A DNA stretch of 64,000 bases from CALJFL01 sp047633055 (GTDB lineage: Bacteria > Pseudomonadota > Gammaproteobacteria > Pseudomonadales > Halieaceae), in the NCBI GenBank assembly GCA_047633055.1, contig JBLIEI010000009.1:16743-80742 (forward strand). The letters are read 5' to 3'. Below are positions 42,439-51,894 of this stretch, one piece after another (the first letter of the stretch is position 1; every line of letters starts with the position of its first letter). A program made the position numbers and the translations under genes. The notes under the pieces were generated by a model. The model was given only the letters and a program-made list of their open reading frames with translations, did no database searches and was not told where the DNA came from.

Positions 42439-44328
42439 CTAGCCGTCGAGTTCACCCCAACGCTCGAAGGCTGTTTCTAGTTCTGCCTGTGATTCACTCA
42501 GCGCTTTCAGGGTCGTCTCGTTGGTCGCGCGGTCCCCCTGATAAAACTCGGGATGGGCAACAGTTTGCTCCAGCTCCAAGATCTTGTTTTCCAGGGTTTC
42601 GATAGTCAGTGGCAGACTGTCCAGCTCGCGTTTAGCCTTGTAAGACAGCTTGCGTTTTACGGGTGTTGCCGCGATGTCGGAGGCGGCTGACTCAGCTTGA
42701 GCTTTGACGGCTGCGACACTGGTTTGTTCGAACACCTCCTGCAGCTTGCCACCGCGTCCCTCCCAGTCACGATATCCCCCGGCGTGCTCAGTGACGACAC
42801 CATCGCCCTCCAGCACCAATAGGCCGGTCACCACGTTGTCCATAAAATCCCGGTCGTGGCTGACCAGAATAACCGTGCCGTCGAATTCCAGCAGAATCTC
42901 TTCGAGTAGCTCCAGCGTTTCGATATCGAGATCATTGGTGGGTTCGTCCAACACCAATAAATTGGCCGGTTTGCTAAACAGTCTGGCGAGAATGGCACGA
43001 TTTTGTTCACCGCCGGACAATGCCTTTACGGGGGTTCGAACCCGCTCAGGGCTGAATAAAAAGTCACCCAGATAAGAGATGGCGTGGCGGCGCTTGCCAT
43101 TGAGCTCAATAAACTCCTGGCCGCCACATATATTGTCGATCAGGTTGCGTTCGGGGTCCAGGTGATCCCGTAGTTGGTCGGAGTAAGCGATCTCCAGTTT
43201 GCTGCCTAATTTGACTATGCCGCTGTCTGGCTGCAATTGTCCCAACAAAATTTTAACCAGAGTGGATTTTCCCGCGCCATTGGCACCGACAATGCCAATT
43301 CGGTCTCCACGCTGAATAATTGCAGAAAAGTCTCGCAGAATGCGCTGCTTGCCATAGGTCTGATTCACATCCTTCAGCTCAGCCACGATTTTGCCGGACT
43401 TGCTGGCGTCTTCAACACCGAAAGCGGCCTTACCCGTGCGATTCCGACGATCGCTGCGCTCACCGCGCATGGCCTCCAAGGCTCTCACCCGGCCTTCATT
43501 GCGAGTACGACGTGCTTTGATGCCCTGCCGTATCCATACTTCTTCCTGTGCCAGTCGCTTGTCAAACAGTGCGTTGGCGCGTTCCTCTGACAGCAGTTCC
43601 TGTTCGCGATGTTTAAGAAAGCTTTGATAGTCACCCTCAAGTAGGGTCAGCTTTCCGCGGTCCAATTCGGCGATACTGGTCACCACATTTTGCAGAAACC
43701 GCCGATCGTGAGTGATCAGGATAAGTGCGCCACGGTATTGCCTGAGTTGTGCTTCCAGCCATTCAATCGCCGGTATATCGAGATGGTTGGTGGGTTCGTC
43801 CAGCAGCAGAATGTCTGGCTGGCATACCAACGCCCGGGCCAGCGCAACGCGCTTGCGCCAGCCGCCCGAGAGCTCGGCAAGCTTGGCATCTGCCGGCAAC
43901 TGCAACTGACTAAGAGTCGTTTCTACCCGTTGCTGAAGGTTCCAGCCGTCCACCCCTTCCAGCTTCTGCTGAACCCGCGACAGGGCGTCCATGTCTACTT
44001 CATTGCCTGCCAGCAGCAGCTGATGGTACTGATTGATAAATTCTCCGGCCTCTTCGAGTCCGCCAGCAACTACCTCATACACACTGGCATCGTCAGAACT
44101 CGGCAGGGTTTGCTCCAGTCGGGCCAGCCGCGTGCCAGGCCGCAGCCAGACTTCGCCGCTGTCGGGCGTAATGTCCCCGGCCAGAATTTTGAGCAGCGTT
44201 GTCTTGCCCGCGCCATTTCGGCCGAGCAAGCCCAGTTTGTCTCCGCGCCGAATATTAAGTTCGACGCCATCGAGTAAAACCTGGGTCCCGTAGTGTAAAT
44301 CGACTTGGTCGAGGCGTAGTAATGGCAT
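42439..44328 (-). CDS. uup: ABC-F ATPase Uup
   Basis: 629 residues, cytoplasmic, without membrane segments. Two ABC domains: Walker A GLLGRNGAGKTTLLKILAGD and GIVGANGAGKSTLVKILLGQ, signatures LSGGWRKRVALARA and LSGGEQNRAILARL, with the linker between. A C-terminal coiled coil (LPLTIETLENKILELEQTVA) marks Uup rather than other ABC-F proteins. Involved in ribosome/DNA transactions. Confidence 0.94.
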   Translation of the reverse strand: MPLLRLDQVDLHYGTQVLLDGVELNIRRGDKLGLLGRNGAGKTTLLKILAGDITPDSGEVWLRPGTRLARLEQTLPSSDDASVYEVVAGGLEEAGEFINQYHQLLLAGNEVDMDALSRVQQKLEGVDGWNLQQRVETTLSQLQLPADAKLAELSGGWRKRVALARALVCQPDILLLDEPTNHLDIPAIEWLEAQLRQYRGALILITHDRRFLQNVVTSIAELDRGKLTLLEGDYQSFLKHREQELLSEERANALFDKRLAQEEVWIRQGIKARRTRNEGRVRALEAMRGERSDRRNRTGKAAFGVEDASKSGKIVAELKDVNQTYGKQRILRDFSAIIQRGDRIGIVGANGAGKSTLVKILLGQLQPDSGIVKLGSKLEIAYSDQLRDHLDPERNLIDNICGGQEFIELNGKRRHAISYLGDFLFSPERVRTPVKALSGGEQNRAILARLFSKPANLLVLDEPTNDLDIETLELLEEILLEFDGTVILVSHDRDFMDNVVTGLLVLEGDGVVTEHAGGYRDWEGRGGKLQEVFEQTSVAAVKAQAESAASDIAATPVKRKLSYKAKRELDSLPLTIETLENKILELEQTVAHPEFYQGDRATNETTLKALSESQAELETAFERWGELDG

Positions 44329-44713
44329 GGGGCGGGAGTGTGGCGGCAGATTGCCATTATGTCAGCTTTTCCTATTGGCAATGTTGCAGGTATTTAGGAT
44401 TGTTTAAATGTGTCGTCCTGTGGCTCTTGCTTATTTTGTGGCATCTGATCCTGCGCTTAGTCCATTCTGCCGGCCGTGAGCGGGACAGTGTTTCTCAGTT
44501 GTTCCACAATGTTGGCTTGGCGAGAAAGGCTGTCCCGCTCGCGTCCCCGGGGGCCAACATCGGCCGCTGGCGACATCTCGAAGAAAAATGCGCAGCGACC
44601 CCCGTTAATAGCGAAAGATCTCAAAAAATGGGCTCACATCTTCTTTGCCCGCGTATTTCGGTTATCATTTGGCGCTTCGAAACTGATTTGTCCCTAACCG
44701 GGCTACTAAAACT
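44329..44713. other. Divergent intergenic region with long inverted repeat
   Basis: This 385-bp gap separates uup from heme A synthase and encodes no gene I support. It holds a perfect inverted repeat, GAGCGGGACAG at 44478-44488 and CTGTCCCGCTC at 44530-44540, separated by 41 bases. It could be a structured leader of the heme A synthase mRNA or an operator. Confidence 0.45.
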
Positions 44714-45751
44714 ATGTTGAGTGTTCAATACGCCCAGTACGACCGTCAGGTATCTAACTGGTTAATGTTCTGCGCTGCCGTTATCTTCGGCATGATCGTG
44801 CTTGGCGGGGTCACCCGCTTGACCGATTCCGGCCTGTCTATGGTTGAATGGAAGCCGCTGATGGGCGTGATTCCACCCCTGTCTCAGGAGGCTTGGCAGG
44901 AAACATTCGAAAAGTACAGGCTCTATCCGGAGTATCAAAAAATTAACAAGGGCATGAGTTTGGATGCCTTCAAGTCCATTTTCATGTACGAGTATCTGCA
45001 CCGGGTATTGGGTCGGGTCATCGGTGTGATCTTCTTCTTTCCGATGGTGTATTTTGCCCTTAAAGGTCGTGTAAAGTCCGGTATTATGCCCAAGCTGTGG
45101 GTGCTCTTTTTAATGGGCGGGGCTCAGGGTTTGATGGGTTGGTACATGGTGAAAAGTGGTCTGGTAGATCGCCCCGATGTCAGCCAGTATCGTTTGACCG
45201 CCCACCTCGGTCTGGCAATGCTCATATACAGTTTAATGGTCTGGCTAGTGTTGGACCTGCGCCAGCCTAAACGTGGCCTCGCCGGGGGCCGCTTTGCGCG
45301 CTTCAGTACGATTGTACTGGGTCTGGTATTCCTGATGATTCTGTCCGGTGGTTTGGTTGCGGGCACTGACGCGGGTTTCGCTTACAGTACCTGGCCATTA
45401 ATGGGTGAATCCTTCGTCCCCGAGGGCCTCTATTCAGGATCCCCGGCTTGGCTGGCGATGTTCGAAGACGTTACCACCATCCAGTTCAACCACCGAATGT
45501 TTGCCTATGCGCTCTCTGTATTAATGGTGGTTTTTGCCATTCAAGTACTGCGTGCCGGCGTTGAGGCTAGAGGTCGAGTCGCCATTATATTGTTACTGCT
45601 CGCGCTGGCGCTGCAAGTGGTTCTTGGTATCAGTACCTTGCTACTGCACGTTCCCATCGCTCTGGCGGCTGGGCATCAGGCGGGTGCGGTTCTGTTATTA
45701 ACGGCCGCGGTCTACGCCACTCATGCGCTGCAATCGAGGCGTGCTAAATAG
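44714..45751 (+). CDS. ctaA: Heme A synthase (COX15/CtaA)
   Basis: 345 residues, eight membrane helices. Oxidises heme O to heme A for cytochrome c oxidase. The four conserved haem-ligand histidines are seen in YEYLHRVLGRVIG, RLTAHLGLAM, QFNHRMFAYAL and AAGHQAGAV. The start LGGVTRLTDSGLSMVEWKP block is characteristic of the alpha/gamma-proteobacterial type. No strong ribosome site is visible. Confidence 0.94.
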   Translation: MLSVQYAQYDRQVSNWLMFCAAVIFGMIVLGGVTRLTDSGLSMVEWKPLMGVIPPLSQEAWQETFEKYRLYPEYQKINKGMSLDAFKSIFMYEYLHRVLGRVIGVIFFFPMVYFALKGRVKSGIMPKLWVLFLMGGAQGLMGWYMVKSGLVDRPDVSQYRLTAHLGLAMLIYSLMVWLVLDLRQPKRGLAGGRFARFSTIVLGLVFLMILSGGLVAGTDAGFAYSTWPLMGESFVPEGLYSGSPAWLAMFEDVTTIQFNHRMFAYALSVLMVVFAIQVLRAGVEARGRVAIILLLLALALQVVLGISTLLLHVPIALAAGHQAGAVLLLTAAVYATHALQSRRAK

Positions 45752-45830
45752 ACGGCGGATAATGGTAGCTCAATGAAAACGGGCTCTTAAACTTAATCGT
45801 CCGCAAACCGATATCGTCGTACGCTATTCA

Positions 45831-46052
45831 CTACCAAAAAGTAGGTGCGTTATCACTTTTACGTCGCCCGTGGCCATGGCGCCGATCCTCAGCGGAAACC
45901 TCAAAACGGATCTCTAGTCGGCGATCATGTCCCCTGCGTCGATCGTCGTGGCGTCTTTCTGGCCCCATATATTTTTTCGTGTGACATTCCTCCGCCTCAA
46001 ATTTTGGCGGCGTGGGATCTTTAGTCCCAAAGACTGATTTCTGTGTCGACAT
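45831..46052 (-). CDS. Hypothetical Arg/His-rich protein
   Basis: 73 residues. A repeated charged motif dominates: GPERRHDDRRRGHDRR, and later EDRRHGHGRRKSD. The basic, histidine-rich composition suggests binding to nucleic acid or metal, by inference. No family is recognised. Confidence 0.5.
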   Translation of the reverse strand: MSTQKSVFGTKDPTPPKFEAEECHTKKYMGPERRHDDRRRGHDRRLEIRFEVSAEDRRHGHGRRKSDNAPTFW

Positions 46053-46514
46053 AATCTACGGCTCCTACATGACGATGACGTTATCCTTGTCGGTCTCTAA
46101 GATCACACTAAATGAATTTTAGCAACTAATCCGCCCCTGAGAGGCCTAATTTGAGCTATATGTTTAAGAGTTGTGAACGCCATCACAAACCGTCTTTATG
46201 AACCCACCCGAAACCCCCACAAGGGTTTACTGCTGCGGCTTGTACGGCAATGCCTGGCTTGTTTGTCTACTGTTAGGTGAAGTCAGTAATAAGTGTTTTG
46301 GTCAAAATTCATTAATTCCCACTTTACCTGATCGCGGATAAAGACCGTCATTCCCTCTATTATGGTGAAATTGTTACCGTGCCCGCATTAATGCCGTGGT
46401 ATTCGCTCTATATCTGACTTATGCTCAGTAACGCTAAAAAGCATAAATTTCAGCAGCTTAGCTAAGCAATTGAATAATGAGCCGTAACAAATCGGGCAAG
46501 GGAATACAAGACAG
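46053..46514. other. Regulatory region upstream of the type I secretion operon
   Basis: No gene is evident in this 462-bp gap. It contains the CRP-like palindrome at 46172-46187 and AT-rich sequence towards the transporter start, as a promoter region should. Confidence 0.5.
46172..46187. promoter_or_regulatory. CRP/Vfr-type palindrome
   Basis: TGTGA-ACGCCA-TCACA matches the CRP core exactly on both half-sites, with a T before and AA after. It lies 327 bp upstream of the exporter gene. Another perfect copy occurs before the adhesin gene. Confidence 0.6.
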
Positions 46515-48641
46515 ATGACAGCACGCTCAGACGATCCACTGCTACAGTGCCTGCTGGCCCTGTGCCGTTTTCACGGCGCTGCGTCGACGGCTGAGGCTGT
46601 TGCCGGTGGTCTGCCCCTTGAAGATGGCAAATTAACGCCCTCATTGTTTGAGCGGGCAGCGAGTCGGGTTGGGCTTGCCAGCCGGGTGATATACAAGGCG
46701 GCTAATGAAATCGAGCCGGCTCTGTTGCCGGCAGTGTTGCTGCATAAAGATCAAGGTGCCTGTCTGCTGATGTCATGGCATGAAGATGGCAAGCGGGCGC
46801 AGGTGGTCTATCCAGATCTTAATGAGACCGTAGTCGACGTTTCTGTCGAAGAGTTGCTGGGGCGTGATACCGGTACTGCCATCGTCTGCCGGCCGCGGTT
46901 CCGTTTTGATGCCAGAACCCCGCGAACAGGAACGAACGAGCGCGGCCACTGGTTCTGGGACGCAATGCGCGCTAATACACCTATCTACCGCGATGTGTTG
47001 TTGGCCGCGTTTTTTATTAACGTGTTTGCTCTGGCTTTACCGTTATTCACCATGAATGTGTACGACCGGGTAGTACCTAACCACGCGGTTGAAACTCTAT
47101 GGATGCTGGCTGCAGGTGTCATTATTATTATGTTGGCGGATCTCAGCCTGCGAACGATGCGTGGGTATTTCCTCGACCTTGCCAGTAGGCGGGTCGACGT
47201 AAAGCTATCCGGCATGATTATGGAGCGTGTGCTTGGCATTCGCATGGAACATCGTCCGGCCTCGGTAGGCTCTTATGCGGTCAACCTTCGATCGTTTGAA
47301 ACCGTGCGGGATTTCATTACTTCGGCGTCTATCGCGACCATCATCGATGTGCCTTTTGCGATTATTTTTATGGCCGTTATTGCCTGGATTGCCTGGCCGG
47401 TGTTGATTCCCCTGACCATCGGGGTGATCGTTGTGCTGGGCTACGCCTTTATCGTTCAGGGCAAGTTGAAAGAACTGTCTGAGACGACCTACCGCGCAGG
47501 TGCACAGCGCAATGCTACCCTCATCGAAAGCTTGGTAGGCCTTGATACTATCAAGGCCATGGGTGCCGAGTCCCGCATTCAGCGCAAGTGGGAGGAGAGC
47601 ACCTCCTTTCTCGCTCATGTGGGCGTGCAACTTAGGATTCTATCTAACTCGACTATTAACGTGACCATGTGGAGCCAGCAGACTGTGACTATGTTTGTGA
47701 TCATCACCGGTGTATACCTGATTACTGCCGGCGAGTTGAGTATGGGTGGTCTGATAGCCTGCAGCATGCTCTCTGGAAGAGTGATGGCGCCTTTTGGTCA
47801 GGTAGCAGGTCTTGTCACGCAATATCACAATGCTGAAATTGCATTAAAGTCATTGGACCAAGTGATGGCTACCCCGGTGGAGCGCCCAGAGGGTGCCCAG
47901 TTCCTTTCCCGGGATATGTTCAAGGGTGATATTGAATTCAAAAATGTGTCGTTTGCCTACCCCGGCGCCGAGATGAAATCTCTTAGCGATGTTAGCTTCA
48001 GTATTAAGGCTGGTGAGCACGTGGCGATACTGGGCCGTGTGGGTTCTGGTAAGTCGACCCTGCAAAAGCTGGCCATGGCCCTGTTCCAGCCCACCAGCGG
48101 TTCTATCATGATTGATGGCATCGACCTGCGGCAGTTGGATCCCACAGAACTGCGCTCACGGGTCGGTTATGTGCCGCAGGATGTGACCCTCTTTTACGGT
48201 AGTCTGCGCGACAACTTTACTCTGGCCGAGGGCGAGGTCAGTGACGCTGCGCTGGTAAAGGCGGCTGAAATTGCAGACCTTTCTGATTTCGTTAACCGCC
48301 ATCCACAGGGTTTCGACATGCTGGTCAGTGAACGGGGCGACTCGCTGTCGGGGGGGCAACGCAAATGTGTAGCGCTGGCACGGGCAGTGATCGGTGATCC
48401 GCCCATCCTGCTGATGGATGAGCCCACTGGCTCCATGGATCACTCCACCGAAATGGCAGTGAAAAACCAATTGGCAGAATATGTGAAGGGCCGCACCTGG
48501 ATGGTGGTTACCCATCGCAATTCGCTACTCGAAATGGTCGATAGAATTATCGTCATCGACAACGGCAAATTGGTCGCCGACGGGCCGCGCGACACTGTGG
48601 TTCAGGCGCTGAAGCAAGGCAAAATAGGTAAAGCACAATGA
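46515..48641 (+). CDS. Type I secretion ABC transporter (LapB/RtxB type)
   Basis: 708 residues. Inner-membrane permease/ATPase that exports RTX or LapA-type proteins. An N-terminal C39-like domain without the catalytic Cys/His (residues about 1-125), then a six-helix membrane domain, then the ABC domain with Walker A LGRVGSGKSTLQK, signature LSGGQRKCVALARA and Walker B PPILLMDEPT. It overlaps the HlyD-type gene by four bases. The outer-membrane TolC/LapE partner is not in the window. Confidence 0.93.
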   Translation: MTARSDDPLLQCLLALCRFHGAASTAEAVAGGLPLEDGKLTPSLFERAASRVGLASRVIYKAANEIEPALLPAVLLHKDQGACLLMSWHEDGKRAQVVYPDLNETVVDVSVEELLGRDTGTAIVCRPRFRFDARTPRTGTNERGHWFWDAMRANTPIYRDVLLAAFFINVFALALPLFTMNVYDRVVPNHAVETLWMLAAGVIIIMLADLSLRTMRGYFLDLASRRVDVKLSGMIMERVLGIRMEHRPASVGSYAVNLRSFETVRDFITSASIATIIDVPFAIIFMAVIAWIAWPVLIPLTIGVIVVLGYAFIVQGKLKELSETTYRAGAQRNATLIESLVGLDTIKAMGAESRIQRKWEESTSFLAHVGVQLRILSNSTINVTMWSQQTVTMFVIITGVYLITAGELSMGGLIACSMLSGRVMAPFGQVAGLVTQYHNAEIALKSLDQVMATPVERPEGAQFLSRDMFKGDIEFKNVSFAYPGAEMKSLSDVSFSIKAGEHVAILGRVGSGKSTLQKLAMALFQPTSGSIMIDGIDLRQLDPTELRSRVGYVPQDVTLFYGSLRDNFTLAEGEVSDAALVKAAEIADLSDFVNRHPQGFDMLVSERGDSLSGGQRKCVALARAVIGDPPILLMDEPTGSMDHSTEMAVKNQLAEYVKGRTWMVVTHRNSLLEMVDRIIVIDNGKLVADGPRDTVVQALKQGKIGKAQ

Positions 48642-50050
48642 GCCAGGCGCCGATGAACCTCGACGAATTGCTCGGTGGTGAGCCAAAGCCCAAGGGCTTT
48701 GGCCGGCGGATTATGGACCGACTTTTCGCCCCGTGGATGAAAGATGTTCAGACCACGCCCTACGACTGGCAGGGCGATGCGCATCGTGCCTTTGTGGAGC
48801 AGCAGCCCCTGCGTGCGCGAGCCTTGCTCTATGGCGTAGCCATTGTTGTGGTGGCGCTGGTGATTTGGGCGGCGCTGGCTCAAATCGATGAGGTAACCCG
48901 CGGCCAGGGCAAAGTTATACCCTCAAAGCAGATACAAGTCGTGGGTTCGCAGGATGGCGGCGTGGTGACTGAGATTCTGGTGAAAGAGGGGGACATCGTG
49001 AATAAGGGTCAAATGATGGTGCGCCTTGATCAGACCCGCTCGGAATCCAGTTTCCGTGAGAACCGCGCTGAGTTTCAGGCCCTTTCGGTGAAGGGGGCAC
49101 GCTTGCGCGCTGTGGTGGACAAGACCGACTTTGTACCCGACCCGGAGTTGGTCAAGGTGGTTCCACGTATCGTTCATCAGGAGATCGCGATCTACACCTC
49201 TAGCCAGGCGGGACTATCCCTACAGGTACAGATCGCCCAGGAGCAGCTGCTCCAGCGGCGCGAGGAGCTTGTGGAGATCACGGCGCGCGAGCGGCAAATG
49301 GCACGATCATTCGAGCTGACACAACAGGAGCTGGATAAAACGCGTCCCATGGTGGCCTCAGGTGCGGTGTCAGAGGTTGAGATTCTGCGTCTGGAGCGGC
49401 AGGTTAACGAGCTCAGTGGTGAGCGCCAGCAGGCGGCAGCTCAATTGCAGCGAATCAAATCGTCGATCGTCGAGGCAGAACGCAAAATCGAGGAAGTGGA
49501 GCTAGAGTTTGTTAATGAGGTGCGCCAGGAACTCACTGACACCCTCACGCGCATGAATGCTCTGGAAGAAGCAGGTACTGGGCTGTCTGACCGAGTCAAG
49601 CAAACCAATGTACGCTCGCCGGTTAACGGAACGGTTAAGCAGCTCTATTACAATACGATAGGTGGTGTTGTGTTGCCGGGTAAGGAGATTATCGAGGTTG
49701 TTCCGCTGGATGACACGCTGTTGCTGGAAGTTCGCATCCGCCCCAAAGATATCGCTTTCCTGATACCGGGACAGGAAGCGTTGGTGAAGTTTACCGCCTA
49801 TGACTTCGTGGTGTATGGTGGCTTGGACGGCACGGTAGAGCATATCGGCGCGGACACCGTGGTAGACGAGGAGGGCAACCCCTTCTACGAAGTTAACGTG
49901 CGCACCAAACAACCCAATATGGGTGAAGATAAGCCAATCATTCCCGGTATGACGGTCGAGGTTGATATTCTTACCGGTAAAAAGACTATTCTCGCCTACC
50001 TGATGAAACCGATATTGCGCGCCAAGCAGTACGCCCTTACGGAGCGCTGA
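48638..50050 (+). CDS. HlyD-family membrane-fusion adaptor (LapC type)
   Basis: 470 residues. One N-terminal transmembrane helix (ALLYGVAIVVVALVIWAALA), then a lipoyl/barrel-sandwich region (GQGKVIPSKQIQVVGSQDGG), a long coiled coil (roughly 170-290), and the returning beta domain (VRSPVNGTVKQLYYNTIGGV). It links the inner-membrane ABC protein to an outer-membrane channel. Its TGA overlaps the ATG of the regulator gene by one base. Confidence 0.92.
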   Translation: MSQAPMNLDELLGGEPKPKGFGRRIMDRLFAPWMKDVQTTPYDWQGDAHRAFVEQQPLRARALLYGVAIVVVALVIWAALAQIDEVTRGQGKVIPSKQIQVVGSQDGGVVTEILVKEGDIVNKGQMMVRLDQTRSESSFRENRAEFQALSVKGARLRAVVDKTDFVPDPELVKVVPRIVHQEIAIYTSSQAGLSLQVQIAQEQLLQRREELVEITARERQMARSFELTQQELDKTRPMVASGAVSEVEILRLERQVNELSGERQQAAAQLQRIKSSIVEAERKIEEVELEFVNEVRQELTDTLTRMNALEEAGTGLSDRVKQTNVRSPVNGTVKQLYYNTIGGVVLPGKEIIEVVPLDDTLLLEVRIRPKDIAFLIPGQEALVKFTAYDFVVYGGLDGTVEHIGADTVVDEEGNPFYEVNVRTKQPNMGEDKPIIPGMTVEVDILTGKKTILAYLMKPILRAKQYALTER

Positions 50051-50679
50051 TGGAACAGCTTTTTGTAACCCCAACCGGCCAGTTGCTGGATCGCTGGAGC
50101 AAAGCCTTCCCCAAGGCGATTGCGGTGGCAACTATGGCTGAAGTACCGTCGGCATCTGCTGCGCCGCGCGGGGTGCTTTGGTTGGACACTTCTAAACTGG
50201 CGCCAGCTGAGCGCTTGCGTGATTTACAGGAAGCGGTTGCCTTCGGCTGGCCGGTAGTCGTGATGGCCGCTACACCGGTAGAAGCTGAAGCATTTAGGGC
50301 TCTAACGTCTGGTGCGGTTGGTTATTGTCACGTGAAGGCAGCGCCCGAGCAACTACTGGAAGTAGCCTTGGTGGTTGAGCACGGCGGTGTCTGGATGTTG
50401 CCGCAATTACTACAACGCTTTCTCGCTCTATCCATCCGGGTGGTACCCTCAGCTGTGCCCGTGGAGACCGAGCTTAATGCGTTAACTTCCCGAGAGCTAA
50501 TGGTCGCCGAGCAGGTGGCGCGGGGTGCGAGTAATCGTGAGATTGCAGAGACCCTGAACATTACCGAGCGAACAGTGAAAGCGCATATGTCAGCGATTTT
50601 TGAAAAACTGTCTGTGCGAGATCGAGTACAGCTCGCGTTGACCATGAATAACATACCCACCTATACAACGATAAACTAA
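50050..50679 (+). CDS. LuxR-type regulator with reduced receiver domain
   Basis: 209 residues. The C-terminal helix-turn-helix is standard NarL/LuxR (LTSRELMVAEQVARGASNRE, then IAETLNITERTVKAHMSAIF). The N-terminal part resembles a receiver with VLWLDTSK (Asp), VVVMAATP and GYCHVKAA (Lys) but lacks the first acidic strand, so phosphorylation is doubtful. Fused by overlap to the exporter operon, it probably controls adhesin or exporter expression, by context only. Confidence 0.82.
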   Translation: MEQLFVTPTGQLLDRWSKAFPKAIAVATMAEVPSASAAPRGVLWLDTSKLAPAERLRDLQEAVAFGWPVVVMAATPVEAEAFRALTSGAVGYCHVKAAPEQLLEVALVVEHGGVWMLPQLLQRFLALSIRVVPSAVPVETELNALTSRELMVAEQVARGASNREIAETLNITERTVKAHMSAIFEKLSVRDRVQLALTMNNIPTYTTIN

Positions 50680-50722
50680 GATCGGACGTTAGCGACAATA
50701 AGTCTCCGAGATTAACTCCAGT

Positions 50723-50944
50723 TTATTTCAGTGGTTCCAGCGAAAGCCCATTATCCTCAGGCAACATTTCAGACGTCACTACCTCTGTGTAGCGTTGCAT
50801 CGCCGCTAGGGCATCAAATTGATTATCGAATGGACCTTCCGTTCCCTTTCGAGTCTCAAAAAACCACTCACTCCCGTTGCGAACCAGTCTATCTGATCGG
50901 TAATGTACTTTTTGGTTTTCGTCGTCTTTTCGGTTTCTCGTCAT
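50723..50944 (-). CDS. DUF6316-like small protein
   Basis: 73 residues: MTRNRKDDENQKVHYRSDRL, then VRNGSEWFFETRKGTEGPFD and NQFDALAAMQRYTEVV. The R-S-D-R / W-x-F-x-T-R-x-G / G-P-F-D pattern matches DUF6316 as I recall it. Function unknown. Confidence 0.65.
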   Translation of the reverse strand: MTRNRKDDENQKVHYRSDRLVRNGSEWFFETRKGTEGPFDNQFDALAAMQRYTEVVTSEMLPEDNGLSLEPLK

Positions 50945-51030
50945 AGTCTTTGTAGCCTGCTGTCCAAGTATGTAAATATTGAAAATTGTATAAATTGATT
51001 TTTTCTAATGCTGCCTATAGGACGCCGCGG

Positions 51031-51459
51031 TCATCGGCGGTTCCAATTATTTTCACCGATATCACTGATATCTCCATCGCTATTCTTGTCCCAGAAACGC
51101 TGCCCAAGGCCGTTAATCTGCAGTATACCGTCGCCCGTCTGAGCACCCTTGGGTGTCGCCTGAAGCAAGAACTCATTGGGGTCTGCCGCCGGCAGAGTAA
51201 GATCGTAGCGTTTGACTGTTGAATCAGTAGGTGCCTCGGCAGGGAACGTGGTGCCGCTCGCGGTACCGGCATAGGTAAAATTAATGGCATAGTGCTTTTC
51301 CATTGCCTGAGCGGCAGCGAGCATATCTGCCTGGGCGGCGGTCCTGTTGGTGCGTAATACATAGTCCTTGTAACCGGGCAGTGCGATGCTAATAAGTACG
51401 CCTACGATGACAATAACGACCATCAGCTCGATTAAAGTAAAACCCCGTAACTTTCTCAA
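51031..51459 (-). CDS. pilE: Type IV pilus minor pilin PilE
   Basis: 142 residues. The prepilin peptidase site and hydrophobic helix are intact: RGFTLIELMVVIVIVGVLIS with Glu5. A disulfide-poor globular C-terminus follows, ending GENNWNRR. As the last gene of the fimT-pilVWXY1 cluster it fits PilE, a minor pilin priming pilus assembly. Confidence 0.88.
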   Translation of the reverse strand: MRKLRGFTLIELMVVIVIVGVLISIALPGYKDYVLRTNRTAAQADMLAAAQAMEKHYAINFTYAGTASGTTFPAEAPTDSTVKRYDLTLPAADPNEFLLQATPKGAQTGDGILQINGLGQRFWDKNSDGDISDIGENNWNRR

Positions 51460-51525
51460 TGTCTGTTCTCCGTTGGGAAGCGGTTGTTTTTATCGTTATC
51501 GATGTTGCGAGCGAGGGTGGTTAAG

Positions 51526-51828
51526 CTAGTCTTCTGAATCAAGGATCTCAGAGCTGATATGTTTCACCTGCCCCCGACTGCTCACATAGACCTTCCATTC
51601 TCTACTGAATTCACTACCCGTAACTATATAGATTGGTTCGTCATTCCAGTAACTTCGCTCGGCATGCTTGAAGAACGCCCCCGGTCTTGCCTTGCGGGCG
51701 GCGCTGGCGACGATGGGCGGCACCTCGGCAATCGATACGATCGGTATTTTTGCAGCGGTATCGTCATTGCCTTGTGCCAGCGCGAGACAACTCAAAGTCA
51801 ACATGAGTAGCATGATTAGTATTTTCAT
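51526..51828 (-). CDS. Small secreted protein in the pilus cluster
   Basis: 100 residues. Signal peptide MKILIMLLMLTLSCLALAQG, then a short acidic mature domain (SIAEVPPIVASAARKARPGA, later YWNDEPIYIVTGSEFSREWK). The YIVTGSEFSREWKVYVSSRG region resembles PepSY-like modules, only by inspection. It lies between pilY1 and pilE and is likely co-transcribed. Confidence 0.65.
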   Translation of the reverse strand: MKILIMLLMLTLSCLALAQGNDDTAAKIPIVSIAEVPPIVASAARKARPGAFFKHAERSYWNDEPIYIVTGSEFSREWKVYVSSRGQVKHISSEILDSED

Positions 51829-51894
51829 CGATTTTTCTCCAAGCCTAGGCTGCCAAGCGTTATAGCCAGTTGTAATTTGTATAGGTCCACTGGA

